Positions 1 through 7,438 of a stretch of 36,971 nt of DNA are shown here, piece by piece. Position 1 is the stretch's first letter, and every line of letters starts with the position of its first letter. The position numbers and the translations under genes were made by a program. The notes beneath the pieces are model-generated. The model was not told the origin of the DNA and made no database searches. It saw only the letters and a list, made by a program, of their open reading frames with translations. Source of the stretch: a virus; IMG/VR virus record IMGVR_UViG_3300022562_000917, positions 1 to 36,971 of that record. One strand, 5' to 3'.

Positions 1-66
1 TATGTTGATCCAGGTGGCGAATATATTGAAATGATTGCCCTTTCTAAGGAACAACCAACATCATAA
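1..66 (+). CDS. C-terminal end of an unidentified protein (partial)
   Basis: The window opens inside a reading frame that gives 21 residues before TAA at 64-66. The tail reads YVDPGGEYIEMIAL and then a short polar end. Too little is left to assign a family. Its stop overlaps the stop of the convergent minus-strand ORF (61-213) by 6 bases, so the two genes meet tail to tail. Confidence 0.6.
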   Translation, partial: YVDPGGEYIEMIALSKEQPTS

Positions 67-213
67 CTCAATGATAATGACCCTTGAGGGCTCTTCCTCA
101 TCATTATCTTGTTTATAATTTGGTGGAGGCGGCTCTAATTCGATATAGAGCGGCTGTAGCTCTTCTTCCTTCTTTTTCTCTTTTTTGTAGATGAAGGGAA
201 AGAATATATCCAT
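61..213 (-). CDS. 50-aa minus-strand microprotein, unknown function
   Basis: This is the only convincing minus-strand gene in the window. A GGAGGT Shine-Dalgarno lies 4 nt upstream of an ATG (complement of 211-213), and the frame runs to TGA at 61-63. The protein begins with an aromatic/hydrophobic patch (MDIFFPFIY), then a Lys/Glu block, a PLYIELEPPPP segment, an acidic stretch, and a hydrophobic end (RVIIIEL). No signal peptide or full membrane helix is evident. The composition looks designed rather than random, but I do not recognise the family. A longer in-frame start at 309 would run through the neighbouring Cys-rich gene and lacks the strong SD. It is divergent from the gene at 254 and converges on the gene ending at 66. 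Confidence 0.6.
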   Translation of the reverse strand: MDIFFPFIYKKEKKKEEELQPLYIELEPPPPNYKQDNDEEEPSRVIIIEL

Positions 214-236
214 GATGACCTCCGGTCTCTGTATAT

Positions 237-268
237 GTTGGAATATTGATAAGATGATGTGTTCCAAC
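237..268. repeat. 7-bp inverted repeat around the start of the Cys-knuckle gene
   Basis: GTTGGAA (237-243) is the reverse complement of TTCCAAC (262-268). The 18 nt between them contain the ATGATG start of the gene at 254. In the mRNA it could form a weak hairpin that holds the start codon in its loop. In DNA it could be an operator in the short divergent promoter region shared with the minus-strand gene. Its length is near what chance allows. Confidence 0.35.
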
Positions 269-451
269 TGTTCTAAGCTGGCCTTCCTATATACTAAGAA
301 GTCTTGCATGCGCTGTCAAGGCGCGGTCGTCATAAACGTGGCCGTAATTTGCGAACTTTGTTCGTCAAAAGATAAGATTTGTACGGTCTGCTTGAAAAAA
401 CTTCAACCTTTACAATCGTCCACGGGCGGTTGCGGATGCGGCAAGAAGTGA
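254..451 (+). CDS. Small Cys-rich zinc-knuckle protein (65 aa)
   Basis: The protein has four CxxC pairs (CSNC, CMRC, CELC, CTVC) followed by a CGC near the C-terminus, enough for two structural zinc sites of treble-clef or zinc-ribbon type. I start it at ATG 254 (followed by a second ATG at 257). The in-frame ATG at 191 adds a stretch that overlaps the minus-strand gene and has no SD. The SD for 254 is itself weak (gataag). The function is unknown; such small phage zinc proteins often bind host proteins or nucleic acid, which is inference here. It is the first gene of the rightward run leading into the deformylase. Confidence 0.7.
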   Translation: MMCSNCSKLAFLYTKKSCMRCQGAVVINVAVICELCSSKDKICTVCLKKLQPLQSSTGGCGCGKK

Positions 452-479
452 TTATAGTAAGTCAGGATATAGGTAAGAT

Positions 480-1010
480 ATGATAATCACAAATAATGAA
501 GATGCATTGCGAGTCGTATGTGAACCAGTTCTACCAGAAGAAGTGGGATCGCTAGTAGAAACTCTTGAAAAAGAACTAACGTATGCAAATCGTTTGGGAA
601 AGAACGGTATTGGCTTAGCTGCCCCACAAATAGGTATCGCTAAAAACATTGCTATTGTACGATTGCCTAAGATTAGTTTCAATTTAGTTAATGCTAAATT
701 GGAACAAGGTTTTGATCCAGCTACCTTTACTGAAGAAGGTTGTCTGTCTTTCCCTGGACGCCTAGAAAATACTACAAGATTCCAAGAAGTATACATCACT
801 AATAATTTAGTTGAGCCGCATAGTTTTATAGCTAGCGGCTTTCTTGCTGTAGTGTGTCAACATGAGCTAGATCATCTTAACCAAAAGTTGTTTATGGATC
901 GTAGCGTTCCTAAGCCAGTACCTGTTGTTAGAAGTGCCGCCAAAGTTGGACCTAACGCACCTTGCATTTGCGGCTCGGGCAAGAAATATAAGAAGTGTTG
1001 TGGTAGATGA
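480..1010 (+). CDS. def: Peptide deformylase with C-terminal SEC-C zinc motif
   Basis: Removes the N-formyl group from nascent proteins at the ribosome exit. All three deformylase motifs are present: [10 protein letters not shown] (residues 43-52), EEGCLSFPG with metal-ligand Cys88, and QHELDHL with ligands His128 and His132 and catalytic Glu129. After the catalytic domain (about 1-145) and a Pro/Val-rich linker comes a SEC-C-type motif, [17 protein letters not shown] (Cys162, 164, 173, 174), like the zinc tail of SecA. At 176 aa it is catalytic domain plus tail. Phage and organelle-like deformylases are known and may speed maturation of phage proteins; the SEC-C fusion is the unusual part and might direct it to ribosomes or other partners (inference). 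Its stop overlaps the next start (ATGA). Confidence 0.95.
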   Translation: MIITNNEDALRVVCEPVLPEEVGSLVETLEKELTYANRLGKNGIGLAAPQIGIAKNIAIVRLPKISFNLVNAKLEQGFDPATFTEEGCLSFPGRLENTTRFQEVYITNNLVEPHSFIASGFLAVVCQHELDHLNQKLFMDRSVPKPVPVVRSAAKVGPNAPCICGSGKKYKKCCGR

Positions 1011-1216
1011 AATGTCCAAAATGCAACAGTAAAGATACTAGAAAAGTTTGGGTTCATGAACCTAATTGGCATATGGGTCATCAAATTTGCCTAAATCCCC
1101 TATGTAAGCATCAGGGTGATTGGCTTTTATTCTGTGAGCCGCCTATAATCATTGAGACTAATCCTCATAAAATCTTAATCCCTGGTATAGATGATACAGG
1201 AGATTCAAATGAGTGA
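1007..1216 (+). CDS. Zinc-ribbon protein (69 aa)
   Basis: A CPKC pair near the N-terminus (residues 3-6) and a second Cys pair about 25 residues on (CLNPLC) form a probable zinc ribbon of the kind seen in Ogr/Delta-like or topoisomerase zinc fingers. An aromatic, hydrophobic segment ([10 protein letters not shown]) and an Asp-rich tail follow. The start overlaps the deformylase stop (ATGA), so translation is probably coupled. The specific function is unknown; nucleic-acid or protein binding is likely. Confidence 0.75.
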   Translation: MKCPKCNSKDTRKVWVHEPNWHMGHQICLNPLCKHQGDWLLFCEPPIIIETNPHKILIPGIDDTGDSNE

Positions 1217-1463
1217 TAATAAAAAAGCAGAATTAACTACTGATGTTTTGATGGCTGATGTCATGTTGCGAGTCACAGCTATGGAAAAACTACTAATTGA
1301 AAAGGGCGTTTTTACTCAAGAAGAACTTGCCGTTTCTACCGAAGAAATAGCTAAAAGAGTAGCTAAAGTAGTTTTAGAGAAAGCGCAAGCCTCAAAAAAT
1401 ATTGAAGAGTTAGTGGCTGATTTGGAGTCATCTGTTAAGGATAAGAAAGACCTTAAAAACTAA
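1209..1463 (+). CDS. Small helical protein, unknown function (84 aa)
   Basis: The start is taken at ATG 1209 because AGGAG lies about 6 nt upstream (acaggagattcaa); an upstream in-frame ATG at 1191 would place the SD inside the gene. The protein is predicted to be almost entirely helical and is rich in Ala, Glu, Lys and Val, with heptad-like spacing (TAMEKLLIEKGVF, EEIAKRVAKVVLEKA). It ends in a charged Lys/Asp tail. It overlaps the preceding gene by 8 nt. No family recognised. Confidence 0.75.
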   Translation: MSDNKKAELTTDVLMADVMLRVTAMEKLLIEKGVFTQEELAVSTEEIAKRVAKVVLEKAQASKNIEELVADLESSVKDKKDLKN

Positions 1464-1464
1464 T

Positions 1465-1773
1465 ATGCAGTTTATTACTAAGGAAGAAGAATTACAAATC
1501 GGTAAGCCATTGCAAGCTTTATATTTTTATGCTTCTTGGATGCCTTATCATAGTAAATTTCTTACTATGATAAGCAAAATGGAGGAAAAACATAAAGAAG
1601 TTGAATTTTTGGCAGTAGACGTTGATGCATTTAAAAATCAATGTATTAGATTTACAATAGATTCTATTCCTACCGTTCTAATTTTAAAGGAAGGCAAAGA
1701 AGTTAAAAGGATCAATGGGTTAGTATTAACCAGCGCTTTTAGAAGCGCTTTTGCTGATATATGTACTTCTTGA
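1465..1773 (+). CDS. Thioredoxin-fold protein lacking the CxxC active site
   Basis: The 102-residue protein follows the thioredoxin pattern: a central strand (LYFYASW), a helix, a strand with VDVDAF, and the cis-proline segment DSIPTVLILKEGKEV. Where thioredoxin has WCGPCK, this has WMPYHSK, so both redox cysteines are replaced (Met and His). It should not catalyse disulfide exchange and may instead be a structural or binding subunit, as thioredoxin is for T7 polymerase (inference). The start follows the previous stop by 1 nt with no clear SD, which suggests coupled translation. Confidence 0.8.
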   Translation: MQFITKEEELQIGKPLQALYFYASWMPYHSKFLTMISKMEEKHKEVEFLAVDVDAFKNQCIRFTIDSIPTVLILKEGKEVKRINGLVLTSAFRSAFADICTS

Positions 1774-1794
1774 ATACTATAAGCGGAGAAAATC

Positions 1795-2163
1795 ATGCCT
1801 ACCAAGAAAACAACTAAGAAATCTAAAGTTACCAAGCAAGCTAAGAAGGTGGAGAATCCAGTAGTTGCTCCAGTACCTGTTCCAGCTCCACCTGCGCCTC
1901 CGGTCAAGACAGAAGCTGAAAAGATTTGGGAAGAAATAAAGAACCGTTCCATTATGATGTTTGGCCTGCCCGATCAATTTGTTTTCCAACATTGTACGTT
2001 TGTACCCGTAGAGCCAACGAATCTTTATGTGACCATTAAGTCTACTGCAACGTTGCCATCTTTGGAAGCTGCGATTACTCCTGATTTCACCGTAGAGTTA
2101 GCTGATAAATTTGTAATTGTCAAGCGTGCTCCTAAGCCATTAATTCCTTCTAAGAGGAGATAA
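1795..2163 (+). CDS. Unknown protein with basic and Pro-rich N-terminus (122 aa)
   Basis: The first 20 residues are Lys/Thr-rich (TKKTTKKSKVTKQAKK), then comes a Val/Pro/Ala linker, then a compact region of about 75 residues with alternating hydrophobic strands (NLYVTIKSTATLP, FTVELADKFVIVKR). The basic head may bind nucleic acid. A GGAG SD (agcggagaaaatc) precedes ATG 1795. The last codons (AAG AGG AGA) also serve as the SD of the next gene. No family recognised. Confidence 0.75.
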   Translation: MPTKKTTKKSKVTKQAKKVENPVVAPVPVPAPPAPPVKTEAEKIWEEIKNRSIMMFGLPDQFVFQHCTFVPVEPTNLYVTIKSTATLPSLEAAITPDFTVELADKFVIVKRAPKPLIPSKRR

Positions 2164-2166
2164 CGA

Positions 2167-2682
2167 ATGCCATCTGAAAAGGACGAGCCAAGATCATTAC
2201 AAGGACCTGATGAGTATGCTCCAAGAGGAGGAGTTAAGTCTCCGGGTAACTCTATGTTTGACAACAGACGCAAAGCACCTACTCAGCAAGAGTTTCAACA
2301 AAGAGTAAATCAAGTTCAAGAAACACTCTCAGGTTATAAAAAACGTGCTGCTGAGCTGTTTGTACAATTTCAAAAAGCTATGGGCGATAAGACTCTACCA
2401 CAGAATAGAAATATTCTGCATCAAGAATCGGAAAAAGAACTGCTAGGTAATATGATAAATCTAGCGGCGGAAATTAATAGCGACCCAAATGAAAGAGAGA
2501 GTGAAGGATCTCTTACTTGGATTGTTCTCTTACTTAAGACCTGTTTCTCTCAGAGAGATAGGGTGAATGAATTAGAATATAAGTTAGCCACGCTCCAAAA
2601 GAAATTAGATTCTGGCGCTATGGCAGACTATATAAACAAAGAAATTGTCAAGGCCCTTGACAAGAAAAAAGATAGTGAATAA
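2167..2682 (+). CDS. Unknown helical/coiled-coil protein (171 aa)
   Basis: A polar, probably disordered N-terminus (about 1-40) is followed by long helices with coiled-coil character (FQQRVNQVQETLSGYKK; VNELEYKLATLQKKLDSG). A short hydrophobic stretch (LTWIVLLLKTCF) lies mid-protein but is flanked by charged residues and looks like a buried helix rather than a membrane span. The SD is the AGAGGAG just upstream. No family recognised. Confidence 0.75.
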   Translation: MPSEKDEPRSLQGPDEYAPRGGVKSPGNSMFDNRRKAPTQQEFQQRVNQVQETLSGYKKRAAELFVQFQKAMGDKTLPQNRNILHQESEKELLGNMINLAAEINSDPNERESEGSLTWIVLLLKTCFSQRDRVNELEYKLATLQKKLDSGAMADYINKEIVKALDKKKDSE

Positions 2683-2689
2683 TTTGAAC

Positions 2690-2869
2690 ATGACACCCAA
2701 GGAATTTCTTTTATCTTTAATTGCTGAAGAAAAGGAGCGCTTTGGGCAATATTCTCAATTATGTGCCCTATATCTAATACAACCAGATCCAATAGTGATA
2801 GCTCGACACCAGGGGAAACTGGAAGTGTTGCAGCAGCTTTTGCAGGAAAAGATTATTATCAAGAGCTGA
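2690..2869 (+). CDS. Small helical protein upstream of the primase zinc domain
   Basis: This is 59 aa if ATG 2690 is the start; an in-frame GTG at 2675, overlapping the previous stop region, would add five residues. Neither has a strong SD. It is predicted to be all helical (KEFLLSLIAEEKERF; QGKLEVLQQLLQE). The frame overlaps the next gene's listed frame by 109 nt, and in that overlap this frame has the more protein-like composition. It may be a separate protein, or the N-terminal part of the CHC2 protein joined by a -1 frameshift near 2845-2851. Confidence 0.55.
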   Translation: MTPKEFLLSLIAEEKERFGQYSQLCALYLIQPDPIVIARHQGKLEVLQQLLQEKIIIKS

Positions 2870-3381
2870 TTCGTAAGTCCAACACAGTCCCCCTCGTCAA
2901 GATATTCAAACATTATAATGTGCGACTGGATACGCATTATAAGAAGACTACGTGCCCCTTTAGGTCACACTCAGGTGGACGCGAGCGTACGCCTTCGTTT
3001 TATTTTTATCCAGAGACAAATAGCTTTAACTGTTATGGCTGCAACATTGGTGGTCCAGGTTGGAAGTTTGTAATGCAGATGGAAAATTGTACGAAGGTAC
3101 AAGCCGCATACAAGATACTTCAAATGTTTGGAGATGATGTTGATGAAGATGCTATGTACGATACTCCGGACTTTGAGGAACGTCTCGCCATTATGATGGA
3201 TTTTTCCGGTGCTGTTCGAGAATTTCATCAAACTTATCCGACCAAAGAAGCTAGGGTATATGTTGAGCAGGCATGCAAGAAATTCGACACGCTTGCCACG
3301 CAAAAGAAATCGAATAACAATGAAGCCTTGCGTCGCATTGTCGAACAATTAAAGCACTACATTAGCCTATATAAACCATGA
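2761..3381 (+). CDS. CHC2-type primase zinc-binding domain protein (DnaG N-terminal part)
   Basis: Resembles the zinc-binding domain of DnaG primases, which reads the template during primer initiation. The motif runs CPFRSH, then RERTPSFYFYPETNSF, then CYGC. His is displaced by two residues compared with the usual CPFH, but C/H/C/C ligands are all present. A helical C-terminal part (about 130-206) follows, with no TOPRIM catalytic core; that lies in the separate gene at 24478. The start is uncertain: ATG 2761 has no SD, and the first 30 residues overlap the preceding gene and look like a frame shadow. No other ATG, GTG or TTG precedes the domain, leaving CTG 2866 or a -1 frameshift from the upstream gene as alternatives. 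Confidence 0.8.
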   Translation: MCPISNTTRSNSDSSTPGETGSVAAAFAGKDYYQELIRKSNTVPLVKIFKHYNVRLDTHYKKTTCPFRSHSGGRERTPSFYFYPETNSFNCYGCNIGGPGWKFVMQMENCTKVQAAYKILQMFGDDVDEDAMYDTPDFEERLAIMMDFSGAVREFHQTYPTKEARVYVEQACKKFDTLATQKKSNNNEALRRIVEQLKHYISLYKP

Positions 3382-4574
3382 CTAACGCCATTATTCTTGG
3401 CGATGTACATTTAGGAAAAGGTACCAACATCGGTAAAGGTGGTGTAGGTTCCACGCTAAATAGTCGCATCGTAGATCAACTAAATCTTCTTGACTGGACG
3501 TTGGATCGTGCCATTGAGCATCATGCAGATCATATCATTCTTACAGGTGATATCTTCGAAGAGCCAAAGCCACATCCAACGCTTATCGTTTTATTTATGT
3601 CTTGGCTCAAGAGATGTCAAGTCCATGATGTCAATGTTCATGTCATCAGGGGCAATCATGACATTCTTCGATCAGGAAACGTGTATATTTCTCCGCTTGA
3701 TATTATAAGTGAAGCAGAATTAGAAAAAGTACACGTTTATAAAGAGACCGATACCGTCATTATTGGTACCACTGCTTTTACTTTCGTACCATTTCGTGAC
3801 AGAAAATCATTTGCCGTAGGCTCTAACGCAGATGCAGTTGCGTTGGTACGCGATAGTCTTGTTTACGAATTGGCTAGTATCCCTAGCACTTATCGTAAAG
3901 TGCTCGTAGGACACTTGGCTATTGAAGGATCTATTCCTGTTGGTGACGAAATTGATGATATTACTAATGAGCTATTCTGCCCACTAGATATGTTTCAAGG
4001 ATATGATTATGTGTGGATGGGACACGTACATAAGCCACAGGTAATGCAGAAAAAGAATCCATACGTTGCCCACATTGGAAGTATGGACATTTCTAATTTT
4101 GGCGAGACTGACCATAAAAAACATATTGTTGTTTTCAACTGTGCCGAAGGGAATGGTTGGTTCGCAGAAAATTTGCCAACTAGACCACTACAAAAGATCA
4201 CTATTAGTGTGCCCAAAGATACCGTAGATTCCACGGCATATGTTTTGAAGGAGTTGAAAAAGGCGGGAGTCCAAGAAAATGCTATCGTGCGAGTTGATGT
4301 TGCTCTTACTGCGCCCGACTTAAAATCAGTTAATAAGTCCACAATTGAGAAATATCTAACTGGACATGGGGCCTTTAATGTCAATGCTATTTCAGAATCT
4401 AAAAAGGTTAGCCTGATTAAAAAGGATAGTAACAATAACATCGACTCAAAAATGGAAATACCTTCCGCCATTAAGTCTTATGCGAAAACATATATAGATG
4501 ACGCTACGAGAGCTGGATTTACTGAGTTAGCAATGGAAATCCTTAATATCTATAAAGCTGAGGGTAAAGAATGA
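3378..4574 (+). CDS. sbcD: SbcD/Mre11-type recombination nuclease subunit (T4 gp47-like)
   Basis: Nuclease half of the Mre11-Rad50 (gp47-gp46) complex, which resects DNA ends for recombination-dependent replication. The calcineurin-like phosphoesterase motifs appear in order: GDVHLGKG (about residues 8-15), LTGDIFEEP, IRGNHD, GHLAIEG and GHVHKPQ, providing the metal-binding Asp, His and Asn residues. The C-terminal 100 residues form the capping/partner-binding part. At 398 aa it is typical in length. The ATG overlaps the stop of the CHC2 gene (ccatga), and its own stop overlaps the start of the gp46 partner, a coupling expected for a stoichiometric complex. Confidence 0.95.
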   Translation: MTNAIILGDVHLGKGTNIGKGGVGSTLNSRIVDQLNLLDWTLDRAIEHHADHIILTGDIFEEPKPHPTLIVLFMSWLKRCQVHDVNVHVIRGNHDILRSGNVYISPLDIISEAELEKVHVYKETDTVIIGTTAFTFVPFRDRKSFAVGSNADAVALVRDSLVYELASIPSTYRKVLVGHLAIEGSIPVGDEIDDITNELFCPLDMFQGYDYVWMGHVHKPQVMQKKNPYVAHIGSMDISNFGETDHKKHIVVFNCAEGNGWFAENLPTRPLQKITISVPKDTVDSTAYVLKELKKAGVQENAIVRVDVALTAPDLKSVNKSTIEKYLTGHGAFNVNAISESKKVSLIKKDSNNNIDSKMEIPSAIKSYAKTYIDDATRAGFTELAMEILNIYKAEGKE

Positions 4575-6799
4575 AGCCATCCAGATTGTACATTCAAAAT
4601 TTCATGTGCTATGATGATGCCTATATTGACTTCAATCAGTTCAGCGCAGCCCTCATTGTTGGAAGGGCGGAAAATAACGATACAGAATCTAATGGTGTAG
4701 GAAAGAGTACAATATTCCGTAGTATGGAGTATGTTCTTTTTAACTATGCGGATGTCACGCTGGAAAATATAGTGCGCGATGACATGGATAAATGTAATGT
4801 TACTTTTGACTTTTTCGAAGGTGGACAAGAATATAGAATCGCACGCACACGTACACGTAAGGGTGCGAATGATTTAACTTTATACAAGAGAACTGCTTTA
4901 GATGGTGATGGGGAAGAAGCCTATCATACCATTAAAGGCGATCGGTATACGCCAATTGTTGACGAAGAAGAGAAGTATTGGAAAGATATTTCTGGTCGTC
5001 GTACTGCCGATACTGAGAAAGAACTGTCTAAGTTAATCAAAGTTAATCTAAAGTCTTTTAGAATTTTTGTGCACTTTATGCAACATGATTTTACTGGGCT
5101 GGCAACGGCAACCCCCGAGACTCGCAAGAAGATTCTTAAGGATGCTTTAGGGCTTATTGTTTATTCCAAGTTAGAAAAAATCGCTAAAGATAAGTCATCT
5201 ACTTTGCTCAAAGAAGCGGAGCGCTTCCGTATTCTCATTGATAGTTTGGGAGATCCGGATGCAACTATTGCTGATCTTTCGCAGAGATTGCTAGTTAATG
5301 AGCAGTCGCTAAACGATCATTCGTTGAAAATAGCAGAATTGGATGCAGAAGTTGATAAGTTTAGTGAGAAGGTAAATCAACTTACTACTGAACATGCTGG
5401 TCTCGAAACCAAGTTTTCTTCTTTAATTGCTAGGGAACAAGCGTTTAAAAACGATAAAACAAAGATTGAAACTTCTATTAAAGAGTATACGACTAAAAAA
5501 GCCAACATTATTCAGGCAGCCAAAGATACTGTATCGGAACTAAAAGCATTAGAAGATACACAGGTTAAGCTTGCAGAAATGGATTTTCATCAGATTGATA
5601 TTTTATCTGAACAGATTGTTTCTAACAAAGAAAAAATTGCTCAATTCAATTTGACTATTCAGAATGATATGTTAAGAATTGAAAAGCTCAAGAAGCCCAT
5701 TCCTGAAGATGGAGAGTGCGAAGAATGCCGCCAGCCTATCAGCCCTGAACACCGATTTGCTTGTCAGAAAAAATTGAATCAGGAAATGCAAGAAAAGCAG
5801 GCCAATATTCAGCGGCTAAAAAAAGAAATTGCTGCTTTGAATTCGCAGAATTCGGTGCATCAACAGACCATTAATCAACTTACCCTTTCAAAGCAACATT
5901 TAGAAAGTGTAAATTTGAAGATTTCTTCTAAGAAAAAAGAAGTTGCTGATAAGCGTACTATCCATGATGAGTATAAAGTTTTATTGGACAAGTTTAATCA
6001 AGAACTAGAAGATAAGATTAAAGAAATGGATTTGGTAGCGGAAGAACTTCAAAACTCATCTGCTATTAAAGAGGCTAAAGTTCTTGAAAAGCTAATCCAA
6101 GAAGAGAAAGAAAAATCACGTAAGGTAGAACTTTCGCGAGCCATCTATAATAAAGAGTTTGCTCATTTTACTAGTACCAAAGCTGTTTTACAACATGACC
6201 TTAATCAGAAGACAGAAGATAAAAGAAAAAAGATTGAGCACACTAAAACGCTCAAAGAACTTGAAGAAAAACTAGGTATGTATCCGGCGGTCATTCAAGC
6301 CTTTTCTAGTACCGGTATTCCAAATCTTATTATTCAGAATGTATTGGATGATTTGCAAATTGAAACCAATGCGCTGTTATCTCAATTAAAACCCGGTTTA
6401 CAACTGTCTTTTTCTGTTGAAAAAACTATCGAAAAAACTGGAGATCAGGCGGATACTTTAGATATTGTTTATTCTGTTAACGGCAAGAAAAGATACTATG
6501 AGAATATTTCTGGCGCTATGCAAATGGCTGTTAATTTTAGTTTGAAGTTAGGGCTATCATTCCTTTTGCAAAAATTGAGCGGCATAGATGTCAAGCTTTT
6601 GTTGCTAGACGAAATTACACAATCTTTCGATGTGGGACGAGTCGATATGTTCGTAGACATTGTAAAATTGTTCCAGAAGGATTACACGATTTTGGTTATT
6701 ACTCATGATGATAGATTGAAAGATAAGTTCTCTCATGCGGTTTTGGTGGAGCAAGATATAAACTTGGTATCACGCGCCCGAGTAGTTTCCTCGTGGTGA
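4571..6799 (+). CDS. sbcC: SbcC/Rad50-type ATPase subunit (T4 gp46-like)
   Basis: SMC-like ATPase partner of the nuclease just upstream. The Walker A ends in NGVGKST (about residues 41-47), preceded by an enlarged Gly/Asn loop. Two long coiled-coil arms flank a zinc hook, CEECRQPI, near residue 380, with a second Cys downstream. The C-terminal ATPase half carries a signature-like ISGAMQMAVNFSL segment, Walker B (LLLLDEITQSFD, about residue 675) and the H-loop LVITHDD. At 742 aa it is longer than T4 gp46 because the coiled coil is longer. It starts 4 nt before the nuclease stop (ATGA overlap). Confidence 0.95.
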   Translation: MKPSRLYIQNFMCYDDAYIDFNQFSAALIVGRAENNDTESNGVGKSTIFRSMEYVLFNYADVTLENIVRDDMDKCNVTFDFFEGGQEYRIARTRTRKGANDLTLYKRTALDGDGEEAYHTIKGDRYTPIVDEEEKYWKDISGRRTADTEKELSKLIKVNLKSFRIFVHFMQHDFTGLATATPETRKKILKDALGLIVYSKLEKIAKDKSSTLLKEAERFRILIDSLGDPDATIADLSQRLLVNEQSLNDHSLKIAELDAEVDKFSEKVNQLTTEHAGLETKFSSLIAREQAFKNDKTKIETSIKEYTTKKANIIQAAKDTVSELKALEDTQVKLAEMDFHQIDILSEQIVSNKEKIAQFNLTIQNDMLRIEKLKKPIPEDGECEECRQPISPEHRFACQKKLNQEMQEKQANIQRLKKEIAALNSQNSVHQQTINQLTLSKQHLESVNLKISSKKKEVADKRTIHDEYKVLLDKFNQELEDKIKEMDLVAEELQNSSAIKEAKVLEKLIQEEKEKSRKVELSRAIYNKEFAHFTSTKAVLQHDLNQKTEDKRKKIEHTKTLKELEEKLGMYPAVIQAFSSTGIPNLIIQNVLDDLQIETNALLSQLKPGLQLSFSVEKTIEKTGDQADTLDIVYSVNGKKRYYENISGAMQMAVNFSLKLGLSFLLQKLSGIDVKLLLLDEITQSFDVGRVDMFVDIVKLFQKDYTILVITHDDRLKDKFSHAVLVEQDINLVSRARVVSSW

Positions 6800-6808
6800 G
6801 GAGGTTAG

Positions 6809-7438
6809 ATGTACAAAGTTGCCATATGTGGACGAGCTAATACTGGAAAGAATACTCTTTCCAGATTGTTAGAACAAGAGCTTTATTGGTTGCAGAACGC
6901 AGAATATCATGCCAAATATGGAAAGGACATGGTCTTTTCTTCCAAGAGCATGGCGTTTGCCGATCCGATTAAAGAAATTGTTATGACCATGTTCCCGCAT
7001 GCTAACAAAGAATGTTTATATGGCCCGTCTCATTTGAGATCGGAGATTATTCCCGGAGCTTTCAAAAATGATAAGCCGCTAACGTATAGGCAAGCCTTGA
7101 TTGATATTGGGACGGAAGTAGGGCGAGCTTATAACGATAAGGTTTGGTTAGAAAATTTTGACCATCGTTACGAGAGCCTTCTAATACAAAAAAACCCTCC
7201 CAATCTTATTGTAGTAACTGATGTCCGATTCAGGAATGAATTTGACCATCTTAAACAAAGAGGGTTTTTCCAGATTAGATTATACCGAGATACTGGTATG
7301 GCCCCCATCGAACATGTGAGTGAAACGGGGCAATCCTCCATTAAAGATGAGGAGTTTAATTACGTCCTCTTCAATAATAAATCTTTGGACGATTTAAAAG
7401 AGGAGGTGAGGTGTCAGATAATACCACGAATGATTTGA
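6809..7438 (+). CDS. Deoxynucleoside monophosphate kinase (T4 gp1-like)
   Basis: Phosphorylates dNMPs to dNDPs for phage DNA synthesis. It has an N-terminal P-loop of the GRANTGKNT form (residues 8-16, Asn in place of the usual Ser/Thr after Lys, as in T4 gp1-type kinases) and a strand with VVTDVRFRNEFD, characteristic of this family. At 209 aa it is of normal length. The SD GAGGAGG precedes ATG 6809. Phages with this enzyme often use it for modified nucleotides, but no base-modification gene is visible here. Its 3' end overlaps the next gene by 28 nt and contains that gene's SD. Confidence 0.85.
   Translation: MYKVAICGRANTGKNTLSRLLEQELYWLQNAEYHAKYGKDMVFSSKSMAFADPIKEIVMTMFPHANKECLYGPSHLRSEIIPGAFKNDKPLTYRQALIDIGTEVGRAYNDKVWLENFDHRYESLLIQKNPPNLIVVTDVRFRNEFDHLKQRGFFQIRLYRDTGMAPIEHVSETGQSSIKDEEFNYVLFNNKSLDDLKEEVRCQIIPRMI

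Noticed and set aside
191-253. N-terminal extension of the Cys-knuckle gene from ATG 191
   Set aside because: No SD, and the segment lies over the minus-strand gene and its SD; ATG 254 gives a compact zinc-knuckle protein.
2845-2851. Canonical -1 slippery heptamer
   Set aside because: GGAAAAG read as G GAA AAG does not fit X XXY YYZ, so it is reported only as a possible non-canonical shift.
4007-4471. 154-codon minus-strand open frame within sbcD
   Set aside because: Antisense shadow of a conserved gene, Cys/Ser/Phe-rich composition.
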